Shown piece after piece: positions 11,214 through 23,094 of a stretch of DNA of 64,000 nucleotides (its first letter is position 1; every line of letters begins with the position of its first letter). A program made the translations under genes and the position numbers. The DNA is from Primula veris. Taxonomy: Eukaryota; Streptophyta; Magnoliopsida; Ericales; Primulaceae. The DNA lies in contig OY821743.1 of assembly GCA_963682055.1 (NCBI GenBank), positions 36,504,702-36,568,701 on the forward strand, in the 5' to 3' direction. Under the pieces are notes generated by a model. It saw only the letters and a program-made list of their open reading frames with translations. It did no database searches and had not been told where the DNA came from.

Positions 11214-14200
11214 GCCTTTCTTAAAATCTTAATTACCTGAAAAAATATAGAGGTTTAATTTCTTGAATGAAGGCCAACATACAAAATAGAAACATTACAT
11301 AAGAATATATATAATTTTACGGAGAAAATACAACAATATTTTTAGCCTCTCCGAATTGTAAAACTACTAATATGTCCCCCCGTTTTATCGAATTGCACCT
11401 AAATTAAAGTCAAATTTTCATCAAATGTACAAAATCAGTGGGGAAGCCCATGAGTACGAACACTTTTCGTCAAAATATGGGGGCTAAACTACCGTTTTAT
11501 GAATTTATGTGTAAAATATAGACTAGTGTGTGCGAGTTTTTCAAAATATAGGATGATTGTAGCATGCAGCCCCTGCGCTATCGTGCTCCTATAATGTACG
11601 TCGTCATGAATTATTTACTGTCAATATAATTCGTCCTGCGTAGGGATCGGAACAATTTACTTCACTTTATGGAATTGGCCTGAACTAGTAGACTGTCATG
11701 GAGTATTATTTATCGAATTTCACTTTATGGAATTATGTTGACGAATAAAATATCAGTCATTGCAAATTTGCAAAAAGTATATAATCCTCAAAAATATGAA
11801 ATCTTATATTTTAAATGTAAGAAAAGAATGAGTACAAGCCAAAGAAACAACACACACCTATTAATTAAGGTTTAAAATTGAAACTCGTAAAAAAATCTGG
11901 ATAAAAGAAATAAATACTAAAAAACTTATTTACACATATATAATTTAACATGAAACTTAGACGCGCATTGCAAAAAATATGAGAAATAAATATAATGTTC
12001 TGAAATTAAGTTTAGGAAAACAAGTAATGTGGGGTTTAATAAGATATTAGTTAAGTCGGTGTAAATCGGTTTGTAACTATATAACTCTTATTTTCAAATA
12101 CCGCTATGCGAAATTAAGTTTGATAGAACCGAAGCGAAAAACGGCATTTGTCTTTTGATACAAATTACGGTACAAAAGTTCCATTCCTACACCATAGCTA
12201 GCATTTGTCTTTCGATACGTAGTCTTTCGAATTAAAGCGCCTCGGATTTCATTTATCAAGTTCCGCTAATAACTTTAAATATATTAAATTTAAACAGGCT
12301 ATATTTTGACTACAATATTGATTATTGGAAAGAACAAAGAGAGTGATTAATTTAATTATAAGGGATTAAGAGGGGTAGAGTGCTTGTGTAGTGATTACAA
12401 AATAGGTGACATTTTGGCTGTTTCTAAAGTTTGATTAAAAAAAAAAAGTAGTGGGGAAAATGGGGTATCCTTGCACATGGCTCATATGGTAAAATTAATA
12501 CTGTATAACATATACAAAAGTATGTATCTTTGCATAAAAAAAATGAAAAAAAAGGATACAAATTCTATATTGATTTAAAAAAAGTATGTATCTTTGAATG
12601 AATTGCATCTATTCAAGTGTAGGTTTTTTAATACTCAAGTTATCAAATTTTTGAATTGCAATTATATCAAGACACTTTTATCTATATTTTATGGATTAGG
12701 AATGTGCATTCACAAATCACATGACTACAGTTAACTAGTATATAAAACTCAATTCAATTGAGCTAAATTATGTTTCAAACAAAACTAGAGAGTATATATC
12801 ATTCTTTTTTAACTAATTTGAGACTAAGCCCAGGCTTTGTAATTTCTTAGATTTTAATTAGGTAGCTAGGTTTGGCAATTTAACAACTTTAATAAGGAAT
12901 AACCTAAAAAGGAATCAAATAAATTTCAGTTTACGGTAATTAATTAATAGCTAGGTTGCTATACGACATGTATAGGAGGGGAATTCTCTTTTCAATTTTC
13001 AGTAAACAATAATAAATTAATTACTGTTTTTTTTACAGCTAATTAATAATTTCAGTAAAGTGTACTTCATAAGAAAAAGGAAGGAATCTTGTATAGGGCC
13101 AAGCCAACTACCATAGATTGGTTTGTAAATATTTAATATAATAATTAATTTTGTATACTTTTGACACTTTAATTATAGATTTTGTGTAGCATACATGTGG
13201 TTGGTTTGCATATTCGGCTAACTAGTTCGTGTGATCAAAAAACAATCGTCTCACTCATAACCACCACTAAAATATCTAAAATTTAATTACCTAATTTTTA
13301 TGTCCTAGCTAGCTAGCTAGCATTTAATTAGGTATCATAGTTTCTAGTTTTCCAAATTAATATGCTTAAATTAATGAAATGGATAACTTAGGCCTAACTT
13401 AAAAGATGGTTTTTTTTTTCATTGGATAATATTTTCTTAAATTGTGACAATTATAGATCACTTAGAGCTACTTTAGAATAACTAACTAATAGTCATAGAC
13501 AAAACGGACTCTTTTACCGTTTTCTTTTATAAAAATCTATTTAAATGTTTATCTCATTTAAAATATTGTAACGTTGCATGTATAGGGGAATCGATGAATA
13601 TGAACATGTTGTTTTTTCACAATATTCACGATAATTGATATCAATTTCAGATAATTTATATTTCTTGCATATTGCAAAGTACAGTTTATACAAAGCATAC
13701 ACAATCCGAACACAAAATCTTCTTTATATGATCACATTCCAGTTGAAAATGTAAAACTAATACAGTATTGAAACATAAGTTTATAAACATTAATATATAT
13801 TCGAGAAAATGTTTATTGTTAAGATTCAAAAAAACAACCACTAAGAATATTTTTTACACACACTGTTGTTGTATAGAGTATTCACTGTCACTGAAATATA
13901 TTTATCTGCCTTTATTTACACTTATCAAATAACCATTAGCTAGTATATATATATTATATATATATATATATCTTCATGAACATGTTCACTATATAGTTAT
14001 GATACTTCCTTGCATTGAGTGCAAATCTTATATCCATTTCTCTATCCCGTGTCTTCTTGCTTATTTTATCAAAAAAAAAATTTTAAAAAACTTAAAAAAA
14101 ATTGTACAATTACTATAATACATGTATCAATACATTTTAATAATTATTTTTGAAAGAAAATCCGCACAAAATTTATTTTGGAATAAATATATAAATTAGT

Positions 14201-14430
14201 GTAAATTAAACATTGAATATTAAAAAAATTGTATAAAATAATATTATGTTCAAATGTTTTAAAATTTGAATACAATATAATATAAAAGTTTATAAAGTTG
14301 CGGTATAAGTTGTAAAAATTTAAAATTTGATTGAAGATAAGTAAAGAGATACAGAAGGAAATAGATAACAAGGAGTAGAAAATTTATACTACCTTTGGTT
14401 ATATCATGCAAAAATAAGGGCAATCAACCC
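11214..14430. other. Gene-free A/T-rich intergenic DNA upstream of SAUR
   Basis: No coding region, RNA gene or bounded element could be supported here. There are TA microsatellites at 11188-11213 and near 13946-13970. Short open frames have low-complexity, Asn/Ile/Lys-rich translations typical of chance. Confidence 0.6.
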
Positions 14431-14440
14431 AATATCACCA

Positions 14441-14448
14441 CTATAAAT
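14441..14448 (+). promoter_or_regulatory. Probable TATA box of SAUR
   Basis: CTATAAAT lies 139 bases upstream of the SAUR ATG, in an otherwise suitable plant core promoter (CCACTATAAATAAACC). A C-rich and then pyrimidine-rich stretch follows. Transcription would be expected to start about 30 bases downstream, leaving a ~110-base leader. Confidence 0.65.
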
Positions 14449-14535
14449 AAACCCCCCCTCCAACTTTCCAAAAAACCCTCTACTAAAAACCTTTTTTCTC
14501 CACAATATATATAGTAACACACTTTATCTTTCTAT

Positions 14536-14542
<7 letters not shown>

Positions 14543-14577
<35 letters not shown>
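14543..14577. repeat. TA microsatellite in the SAUR leader
   Basis: An uninterrupted run of TA dinucleotides lies only ten bases before the SAUR ATG, within the predicted 5' UTR. Length variation here could alter leader structure. Confidence 0.85.
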
Positions 14578-14580
<3 letters not shown>

Positions 14581-14586
14581 CAAACA

Positions 14587-15000
14587 ATGTCAACCTGTAG
14601 TAAAATCCTCCACATCATAAGGCTCCAACAAATCATGCGCCAATGGCGTAAAAAAGCAGCGGATAAAAGCTCGAAAAGACACACACCGTCCGATGTACCT
14701 GCAGGACACATGGCAGTCCGTGTAGGGTCCTCTTGCAAGAGGTTCATAATGCGCGCGTCGCACCTGAACCATCCCCTTTTTAAGAAGTTGCTAATATTAG
14801 CCGAAGAGGAGTATGGGTTTGTTAACACGGGTCCGCTAGTTATCCCATGCGGTGAGTCGGTTTTCGAAGAGATTATTAGGTTCTTGTCATGTTCCGGTTC
14901 GACCAAGTTAGTTGGTCGTGACGAAGTCCACATGCATTGCCACTTGACAAGCGTGGACTTATGGGCCGAGACACGACCTTTCCTTAGTCAGGAATGTTAA
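14587..15000 (+). CDS. SAUR family (small auxin up RNA) protein
   Basis: SAUR proteins are short-lived auxin-induced regulators; several inhibit PP2C.D phosphatases at the plasma membrane and so promote proton pumping and cell expansion. The intact single-exon frame gives 137 residues, at the long end for the family. The SAUR domain runs from about residue 36 to 101: VPAGHMAVRVG (37-47), RFIMRASHLNHPLFKKLL (52-69), AEEEYGF (72-78), GPLVIPC (82-88) and FEEIIRFLS (93-101). The basic amphipathic N-terminus (IIRLQQIMRQWRKKA, 10-24) resembles the calmodulin-binding segment reported for some SAURs. The C-terminal extension has CH/H residues (HMHCHL, 115-120). A TATA box and a TA-repeat leader lie upstream. 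It stands alone here, not in a SAUR cluster. No lesion was seen; the exact orthologue is not assigned. Confidence 0.95.
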   Translation: MSTCSKILHIIRLQQIMRQWRKKAADKSSKRHTPSDVPAGHMAVRVGSSCKRFIMRASHLNHPLFKKLLILAEEEYGFVNTGPLVIPCGESVFEEIIRFLSCSGSTKLVGRDEVHMHCHLTSVDLWAETRPFLSQEC

Positions 15001-16337
15001 ATATACGCGGATATATATTCTAATTTGGAGTCGTGACCGGTTATATATGTTGCATGATTTTTGTTATATATATATGGTATGAGGCATGCACTTTTATGTG
15101 ATGTTTTTGGCTCGAAGTGGATTATTGTATTTAAGTGCATAAACATCATAATTTTTTTACTATGTAACTTACCAATTTTATAGGGTAGGTGATGGTCTTT
15201 AATTATTAAATTCTTCTAAATTATATTAGCAATTTGAGAAAAAAAAAATGATTATGAGTACGTGAAGGGTGCGCAAGAGAACTGCCAAGTCGTGTTGGAT
15301 TCGACTTAGACGACTCATCATTACAACCGAGGTCTAGACAAGGAAAATGATTAAGCTTGTCACACTTTGTACTTTGAAGTTGTTTAAATTGTTGGATTTA
15401 TTCAAAGTTGACTGATGAGAATTATGTAAAAACATTTGAGAAATGATATCCATTCTACTTTATATCACTTTTCTTTTGCTTTTGAGGTGTGATATAAACT
15501 CCATTTAGTTCTTATTGAGTTGTGGTGGATTATGTAAAAATCTAAAGTATGTAAAAATGCTCCTTTTGGAAAGGACGAGTGAGGTGAAATATTTAATAGT
15601 TTAGTTATTTGTTTGTGCTATAGTCTTTAAGCAATTTATGTTAGCTTATTTCTAATATGGCAAAAATAAGCTCACATCACTTCATTATTTTTGCTTATAC
15701 CATATCATTTTTGTAATGGACGGTGTTATCCATACAATTTGTTTTCTCTTTTAAACATTAATTCGTTGTGAGTGAGCTTTTGATCTGCAACAAGGCTAGA
15801 AAAACCTGTCTTTCGCTCTCTCAGGAAGATCATCGATCGCTCAAGAGTTCACGGATTGTGAATAACTGTAAAGGAAAGGGACTCATTGAAATCATTACTA
15901 AACTTATTGTGAATAAAATATGTTCATAACGAGTCTAAGTTGTTGCACAAATAAATTCTTTCACAATCATATATGCTTTTTATGATTACGGATTATATGA
16001 TTACAAAAAAAAAAAAAGACGATTATTATATCTCAAATGTATCATGTCATGGAGATTAATTAGTTGTTACCAATGTATTACAATTTACAACCAAGTTGTT
16101 AAACTATAAAAAAAAAAAAAAACATTTCCCTAGTGATATTTAACATGCCTTGTAAAAATGTTCGCGAGCATATATGTGTAGAATACTTACCCGAATAAAA
16201 AAGATTGAATAATGAAACTTAAAATAGAAGAAACACCACTGGTTCATAACCCTGATCTAACATATAGATCAAGCTTTAAACCTGCATAAGTGTTTTCTAA
16301 AATAGAATTTTAGGCGAAAATGAAAACACACAGGTGC
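15001..16337. other. SAUR 3' flank and gene-free DNA
   Basis: After the stop, about 200 bases of A/T-rich DNA probably include the 3' UTR. The rest has no supportable gene. Poly-A runs near 16005 and 16108 are not tied to a recognisable retroelement. Confidence 0.6.
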
Positions 16338-17105
16338 AAACAAAATGGAATAAACCCTTGAATGTTAGATTAAAATGCAATATGGATGTATCTTTTGAAA
16401 ACAATCGTGTTTGGTCGGGTGGAGGAGTTATTGTGCCCAACAGACTTGGAGATTTGATGGACATGTGGAGTGGCGGGTTTATGACGGCATTCCCGTTAAC
16501 AGCATAAGCGTGGGTATTAAGGATCACATGTCAAATGGCGAAATACCATAACTGGAATCAAGTCGATTTTGAATCGGATAACATAACATTTGATACAATG
16601 CTGTAAAGAAAATACCAGTGAGTTCCATGGGAAATCGAAGTTGTTGTTAGCGATATTCGTAAACTCCTTTGTGGTAACAACTGGAGCTTTTGCTGGAGCC
16701 CAAAATCTACTAATGTTCCAGCCAATTGGTTGGCGACAGGGGCGGATCCTTGTAAGTGCTAGAGGTCATAGGTTCGAATCTTTTTACTTTCGGTTTTTTT
16801 TAAATTATACCGTTTATACGAAAGTATATCCATTACTTTTACTATAACCTATATTTTTACTATTTGCATTCCGATAGAATTTAGGACAAAAATTACATAT
16901 CAGAAAAAATTAAAGCTTTGTTAATTCCGCACCCACTTCATTTGGACTCAGGATCCGTACCCTGGTTGGCGAACCATGCTAGTATAGTTTCTGTTTAACT
17001 TCTTTTTTTTTTCTTTTTTTTTTTATGTACCACACCATTTTTGGTCCTTATGTACAATGATTTTTATTAATGAAGGTATCACTCTTATTTCAAAAATATA
17101 GATCA
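16338..17105 (+). pseudogene. Dead retroelement 3' end with RNase H-like domain (LINE-type), split by a hAT MITE
   Basis: One frame from about 16343 reads like the C-terminal RNase H domain attached to plant non-LTR reverse transcriptases. It has KWNKPLNVRLKCNMD, then WSGGG-V and MWSGGF, then QVDFESDNITFDTML, and finally VVVSDIRKLLCGNNWSFCWS and PKSTNVPANWLA. Three stop codons interrupt the frame (near 16504, 16604 and 16619) without any frameshift. A 228-bp MITE sits inside the last conserved block and the frame resumes after it (NHAS-like). The tail (about 16985-17105) contains TTTTTGGTCCTTATGTACAATG and ends in an A-rich stretch. The same tail and block recur at 63177-63405. It is non-functional. 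Confidence 0.75.
16737..16964. mobile_element. hAT-type MITE with exact 8-bp target duplication (GTTGGCGA)
   Basis: The termini are CAGGGGCGGATCC and GGATCCGTACCCTG, inverted copies with one insertion. GTTGGCGA occurs immediately on both sides (16729-16736 and 16965-16972), the 8-bp duplication expected for hAT. The element is 228 bp with no coding capacity. It also contains GGTTCGAATC near 16770, identical in form to a tRNA B box, possibly by chance or from SINE material. Confidence 0.85.
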
Positions 17106-17290
17106 AAATGGAGTATTATATTTCAATGGAAAAAAAAACTAAGCTGGGCTGAAAAGTAGGACAAGGTCGTGAGAAACTTAAGTTCATTTCTAAAGGCTTA
17201 CAACTTTACAACAAATATATATGCCCACTAAGCTACTACTTTTTCTTAGAGATGAACAATATTGGGCCAATGATATTGGCCTGCAACAAC

Positions 17291-18419
17291 TAGGGTGTTC
17301 GCACCTCCGTTCGACTCGGTTTTCTAGTTAAATATGAATCAAAGAAATAAAAAATAATCAGCTCGGTTTTGACATTAAAAATTATCGGAACCGAAACAAA
17401 CCAAACCAATTATAATCGGCTTGGTTCGGTCGGTTTGAACTTTAATAAATAAAAACACAATATTCAAAATTATACCAAATTCGTAAAGTTTTCGCTTATT
17501 TTTCATTTCAAAATTTGAACCAAAAGTTGAATAACAAGTAAATTTACAAATGATTTAACAAAATATATTATTGATAACTACAAATAACAAGCAAAACATC
17601 ATATATCAACTTATTGAAGTATATATATAAATAATTAGATATATTTTATATATGAATAAAAATAATTGGTTCGGTTGGGTTTGAAAACCACTAAAATCGC
17701 AAACCGAAACGATTAAATCGGTTTATCAAATTTTAAACCAAACCAAACCAATTACTTGTTGGTGATTTTAGTATCATCAATGTATTTTAGTAGTAATGTG
17801 ATTTATTATAGGCCGATGCAATAATGCGTTAAACTCGTAAACGAGTTAGGGAAGTGCGGAGTGCACGCTCGTCGAGCCAACGTATAATTGAATATGAATA
17901 ATTGAAACGGGGTTCCAAGGGGCAGAGCCCCTGGCGGGGTCCAAGGGGCGAGAGCCCCTAGCTGGGGTTCCGCTGCCAGGACAGCGGGCGGGATGCGGGG
18001 CAGCGCCCCGAGCGAAAATTTTTCCGAACAGTTGCTTCCTTTCCGGAAAATTTTGAATAGTTGGACCATTTCCCAACCGACATAACCGGTTTTTCCGAAC
18101 AGTTGCTTGCTTTCAGTTTCGGTTATTGATCTCCTATATAAGAAGTCATTTGGCCTCGGTTTTGGATACAGAAACATATAAGAAAATTCTCTCTACATTT
18201 CCTAATCTATTCTCCTTGCCAGAAACAAATTGTTCTTCAAGAATTATCCCCACAAAGATTTCGTGAACCCAGGCAATAATAGGGTCGAAATACTTTGTTC
18301 GGAAAGTGTACGAACACGATTCTTCGAAGTTATCCAGGATTATCATACCCTAAATTTCTAACATTACTAATCCGTTTAGTTTGGTTAGGTCCGTTTGATT
18401 CGGTTTATGTACATCCCTA
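17291..18419. mobile_element. ACCG-rich repeat element (non-coding), interrupted by a solo LTR
   Basis: The ends TAGGGTGTTCG and TGTACATCCCTA are roughly inverted. The body carries runs of AACCGAAAC/AACCAAACC motifs at the left and GGTT/CGGTTT motifs at the right. The solo LTR at 17757-18363 splits it; removing the LTR and one TTACT rejoins the ACCAAACC and TAATCCG parts. Two related ACCG-rich elements lie near 40.0 and 44.6 kb. Confidence 0.6.
17757..18363 (+). mobile_element. Solo LTR (607 bp) with exact 5-bp target duplication TTACT
   Basis: The unit starts TGTTGG and ends CTAACA, the usual TG...CA short inverted termini of an LTR. TTACT flanks it at 17752-17756 and 18364-18368. Inside is a GC-rich block (GGGGCAGAGCCCC and GGGGCAGCGCCCCG, about 17920-18010) of a type seen in plant Copia LTRs. 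A TATA-like CTATATAAGAAG lies near 18134, probably the LTR promoter. Direction is inferred from the TATA. There is no internal domain and no second LTR, so it is the relic of LTR-LTR recombination. Confidence 0.85.
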
Positions 18420-21400
18420 CAAGCAACTGTGTTATTTCAAAGATGTATGTTCATGTTTTGTTGACATTGTGAAAAAGCATGCATAAGACTACAGACCATT
18501 GTTCTTTGGAAATGTGAAATTAACGAGGAGCAACCATTTGCACAGCATCAGCACGGTTTCAATGCCTTCGATCTTGAAGTTGATTATCCTTGATTCGCGG
18601 TCAAGCTCATTACCGAAGAAATTCTTTCTAACTCCTGTTTTATGTTTTGAGAGCAAACGTTAAATTTAAGTTTAGATGTGCAATGCCTTATATATCCCGC
18701 CCCTCGTGAACAAAGCTTTTACATGTGTATCACTTAGCTAAGTCTGGGACAAAATCTTCTCTGGATTTTATCTATCTCTACGAAGATACATCTCATAATG
18801 TGATCGATCAACTAGTGAATTCAGTTTGTCCTTATGGTCTTACTAAAGCACGAGACTACATAATGAACGTAGCTAAGCGCAATAGGTTAGGGAAGGAGAA
18901 CTACTGGTAATATATACCATGATCAATGCCCCTCAATATTGACATAAATTCTAGACTTATCATGTGTTTTGGAAAAACAAACATCCATAATTTTTTCCCG
19001 TCCTAATCAGTTCCATTTCTTTGGCGGTCAAATTTTAGTTTCGGAAATGAGTTAGATACGGTTCAAGAAACAATTTTTTGACACAAACAACATATAGTAA
19101 AGGAGGCTTTTTCCAGTGAGTACATTGCCAACACATGCTTATGGATTAAGTGAAGATAAGCCAAAACTAAGCTTATATAATGCCTCTCCTTAATAGGGTA
19201 GATTTTCCTCTTTTTTTTTGCTCTTTTTCCCAGAGTATGATGTAAAAGATATACTGGTTTTGAGCCAAAATATCATAATTACAACAGAGTGGGCCTTGAG
19301 AAAGTGTCCCCAAACACACCCTTAAGGCTGTAAAGCTGATAACATGAGGTTGATTATACTAAATATTTTGTAGTGGATGCATCACATGTCAACCCACAAA
19401 GATGTAGTGTTGCTGAGTTGAAGTTGTATAGCACTAAGCAAGGTTCAGAACATTCATCATAAATCCAACTAGTAACATGGTAAAATCTAGTTTCATCAAT
19501 TCATAAAAAAGAAAAATATTTAGTAAGAAAATTGCCATTCAGTATATAACAGCTTGTCACAACATCGAAGCTGTGGATTAGACCGATAAGAAGTCTTTAA
19601 CTAACCGCTCTTGCTTATTCATATATTACGATTTACAGGGTTTGTTCGTCCGACAGGCGACAAGTATTGTTTGGTGGAAAAAAAAATCCGATAGATGCTT
19701 CAAATTTGATAAATCCAAATGTAGTAGTTAAGCTGATAAGCAAAATTTTAATTTTGTAACTAGTATTAAAAGGGAGTTAACCGATTATTTCGCTTGTACG
19801 AATGTATCGGTCATTATTCAGTATCGTAGTAAATAAGTAGTTTATTGCAGCTAGCTATTATAACTCATTTGCTGATACGAGTTTTATCATTAAAACTAGT
19901 TAGAAATCCAAGAGTGAAATTTTCAAGAAAAGAAAAGGATCATAATCTATGAATATGATAGTACTTATCTTTAAGTCTCTTTCAAAAAATGCACTCCCAC
20001 CATTTCTGATAGCGCTATTTACAATGGGTACTACGAATTTGTACAAAAAAAATTATGTGTCTCTTATAATTTCTTTGAAATATCTGGACAAAAATAATTT
20101 AACTGTGCCAGATAATTAAGTTTGCTGACATTTGACATCATTTAATATTCCTAATTCTTAACAAAATATTAAATAAAAACAGTTCTAAGTCAACAAAAAG
20201 TATGCTAATAAGCTGGTTGAGACTATGAGGTACTAAAATACATTTATGTCTTTTGTAGACTAGAAAATGAACTTTTACTTTTTAATAAAAACCGATTACT
20301 AATCTGCTAGACAAGAAGTTTTATAAGCAATCATAGCCACGTATCTTTCAATTGAAGTGAACAAATTAATCTCATTATGACCATATAACAATAGATTTGA
20401 TTGATCATGTCACGATAAGATATTATTGATAAAAATACACCGAAATTTTTGGGTCCATATTAAAATAAAAAGTGATAGTACTCCACCATTATAACTTATT
20501 AGGTCCACTCATTATATCTTAAGATTTTTAAAAATAATTAAGCAGGAAAGAACAAACAAAATGGCACAAACACACAAAGTAGATAAAGCAAATTGGAAAT
20601 ATCCGTGATTAGATTCTTTGAATTTTAACAATCAACTTAAAAGTGATGTCTAAACCAAGTATATATATATATATATATATATATACTTCTTCTTTAATAG
20701 TTATTCTCAAAATTTAGTATAAATTATTTGTCATATTATTTATAAGGTAGAGCAAGCACTACAACTACTCAACAATATGCCATATATTCAAGAGAAAAAA
20801 AAAAAAATCAGTTTTACATTTCGTTTTTACATACTTGCACACAAAACAACATCTTTGCTATAAATTACTTCCCCATATAAAGTTATTTGATATCTATTTC
20901 TTAATATTAGGTAATTATTCTTAAATCATATTTACACCCATTAAATTACTAAAAAATTCATAATTTTCAGAATTATTGGTAGTGTCGTTGCTCCCTATCA
21001 TTTCTGAATTTGCTAGTGCATTAAGGTAAAACATAAAAGTTAAAAGAACAAACTAGCATGAAAATGATCATCACCATAATCACTGTGGGGAAAGAATGAA
21101 TGAATCATGTAATGGTGACAAGGAATAATGGGTAATAAACATAAAAATGGAATCCAAGGACAAACTATGATAAAGGTGACAATTAATTTTTTTCTATATG
21201 ATGAAACGGTAAGCAATGAATAAAGGAGACAATAATTTACAATCTGATTTATGACTTGTATTCATGTGAGAAAAACTTGTCCAATTAAAAAAAGGAAAAC
21301 AAACATAGTACAAGAAATGAAATTATTTACATTGCCAACACATGTAAGGTTAGATGAGTAAAAAAAAAAATATTATTTTTATTTTGTGGCCTGAGTTTGG

Positions 21401-21954
21401 TTAAAAAATTTAATATATTTTTAATATTTTTCTCGTATAGACTATAAGTTTAAAAATAACGTTTAATCTCTTTTTTATTGGCACGGCTGACTGAAATTTA
21501 AAAAAGTTCCGACCCACAAATTATATTTAATTTTTTTTTATAAAATATGACATTGACATATATTTTCGACTAATTTACACTCCGACATTTAAAAAAAAGT
21601 AAAAGCACGACCCAATTAAGGAGAAAGCTACGTTGTATTTAGTAAGGGGACCCATGGTCATAATATTTGGTTCCTATTTGTTTTCTACTTTTTCACCCTC
21701 AATATAAATATGCTTTCTATTTTCAAAAAAAATAAAAAATAAATATGCTTTCGTACCCACGACGCAAAGGTTGAATTTTTTCACAATGAAGTTAATAATT
21801 AACTTCTACTTTTATGTTTAAGACATTATTTTCTTTTATTATGGAGATAAAAATAAAGTTGTTTCCATGACTCCATGTTCTCTGAATTTTGTTTTAAGAA
21901 GAAGGAAAATGTACTATCAAAGGGGGGGAATTTGTAGAAATTATATATAAGGGG
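18420..21954. other. Gene-free intergenic DNA
   Basis: No gene could be supported. A 61-residue open frame at 18725-18910 is less simple than its surroundings (it includes SSLDFIYLYEDTSHN) but matches nothing I recognise. It may be a decayed gene fragment. TA repeats occur at about 20659-20685. Confidence 0.5.
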
Positions 21955-21962
21955 ATAATTAA

Positions 21963-22101
21963 GGAAGCAGAGTACCTGACTCTGAGTCAGGGTTACTCTG
22001 GTTACCACATTCATTTGATCTGTTATTAAATTTAAACTGTAACAGTGGCTGTGAGAAGCAGAGTAACCCTGACTCAGAGTCGGGTACTCTGCTTTCTTCC
22101 G
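21963..22101. mobile_element. Two-level palindromic MITE, copy A
   Basis: The element is 139 bp, starting GGAAGCAGAGTACCTGACTC and ending with GAGTCGGGTACTCTGC-TTTCTTCCG. The flanks are ATAATTAA (21955-21962) and ACAATTAA (22102-22109). The duplicated copy at 25.3 kb keeps the exact ATAATTAA on its right, which shows that the original target duplication was a perfect 8 bp. Each arm is itself a hairpin centred on CTGACTCTGAGTCAG. Confidence 0.85.
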
Positions 22102-23060
22102 ACAATTAACTCCACACACAAACATATATACTACCTAACACCGAATAATTTAAAAAGTCATTTAGACACGTTACTAATTGCTAAATAAGTCTACTAGAAT
22201 ATTGTAGCTTTAACTTTATTTATTTTCTTATTATTACTCTCACCACAGTTGATGAATCATAGCTATCTTTCGACATGCATTTATTGTAACTGTTTATTTA
22301 TAAATTATCCATGAGTCTATGGTTTACGGATAATTTTAGGGAAGGTCCATTGGTAACACTATAAAATAATATTTGATTTATTGAGAGTTAAAAATTGTTA
22401 CAAGTGTGTCACTAGTTTAAAAAACTGTCACAAATCTGTTACAAATTGACTAAACTGTCATAAAACCGTCACAAAAACCGTTGCTAATAAACTCGTAACA
22501 AAAAATATCATCACTAATACCGTCGTACATGACGTGATCATTTAATCATTATGTAAAAATACTATACAATATGTTATGTAGGTGATATTACCAATCAACA
22601 TTCTTAATTAATACTCAAATACATGAATATGCCAGCTAATTAAGCTGCCAAAATATTAGTATATTTCGATCTTGAATTGATTAGCAATTAGAATAAATGT
22701 TTAATTATTCCTAATATTGTTGAAACGATTCACCTGTCTCTATCTCATAACAATAAAATAATTAGATGTTTTAGTCATAATTGTTAATAGAGATTAGGTG
22801 AATTTTGATGTCGTCTAAATGTAACAACAAATGCCAAAGACACCTTATAATTAGCTATTATCATATATTTTGACTTATTTACAAGGGACAAATGACCGGT
22901 TAAAGTTAAACTAACTCGATATTGATCGATTTACAATAATCCTTTTTTGATAATGTATTTGGTACATAGGGATATGCTAATTAAAATAGATACCCTTTTT
23001 CTATATTTTAGATAACTTTCTTTATTGATGAACTTTTACATGAGAAACTGGAAAAAATAA
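21969..23060. repeat. Large direct repeat, left copy (1092 bp)
   Basis: This segment matches 25321-26397 base for base except for about eight substitutions and a few indels. Identity starts at AGAGTACC inside the palindromic MITE and ends at GAAAAAATAA. The upstream MITE border is intact here but missing in the right copy. The match ends abruptly at both sides. Confidence 0.95.
22357..22532 (+). mobile_element. CACTA-ended MITE, copy 1a (right end deleted)
   Basis: The left end CACTATAAAATAATATTTGA follows TAA. The body has the family's repeated CTGTCACAAA-like and CCGTCACAAAAACCG motifs. About 35 bases at the right end, present in the duplicated copy at 25.7-25.86 kb, are missing. Confidence 0.8.
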
Positions 23061-23094
23061 CATTTACAATGTGGGAAAAGCAACGTAACATAAC

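Noticed and set aside
14532..14933. 133-residue open frame antisense to SAUR
   Set aside because: It is a mirror of the SAUR coding region and of the TA repeat (poly-Tyr/Ile tail).
17806..18177. 123-residue minus-strand open frame with GC-rich codons
   Set aside because: It lies wholly within the solo LTR, and its openness follows from the GC-rich palindromic LTR block.
18725..18910. 61-residue open frame of mixed composition
   Set aside because: It might be a gene fragment, but no family was recognised and no start, splice or promoter context supports it. It is mentioned only in the region note.
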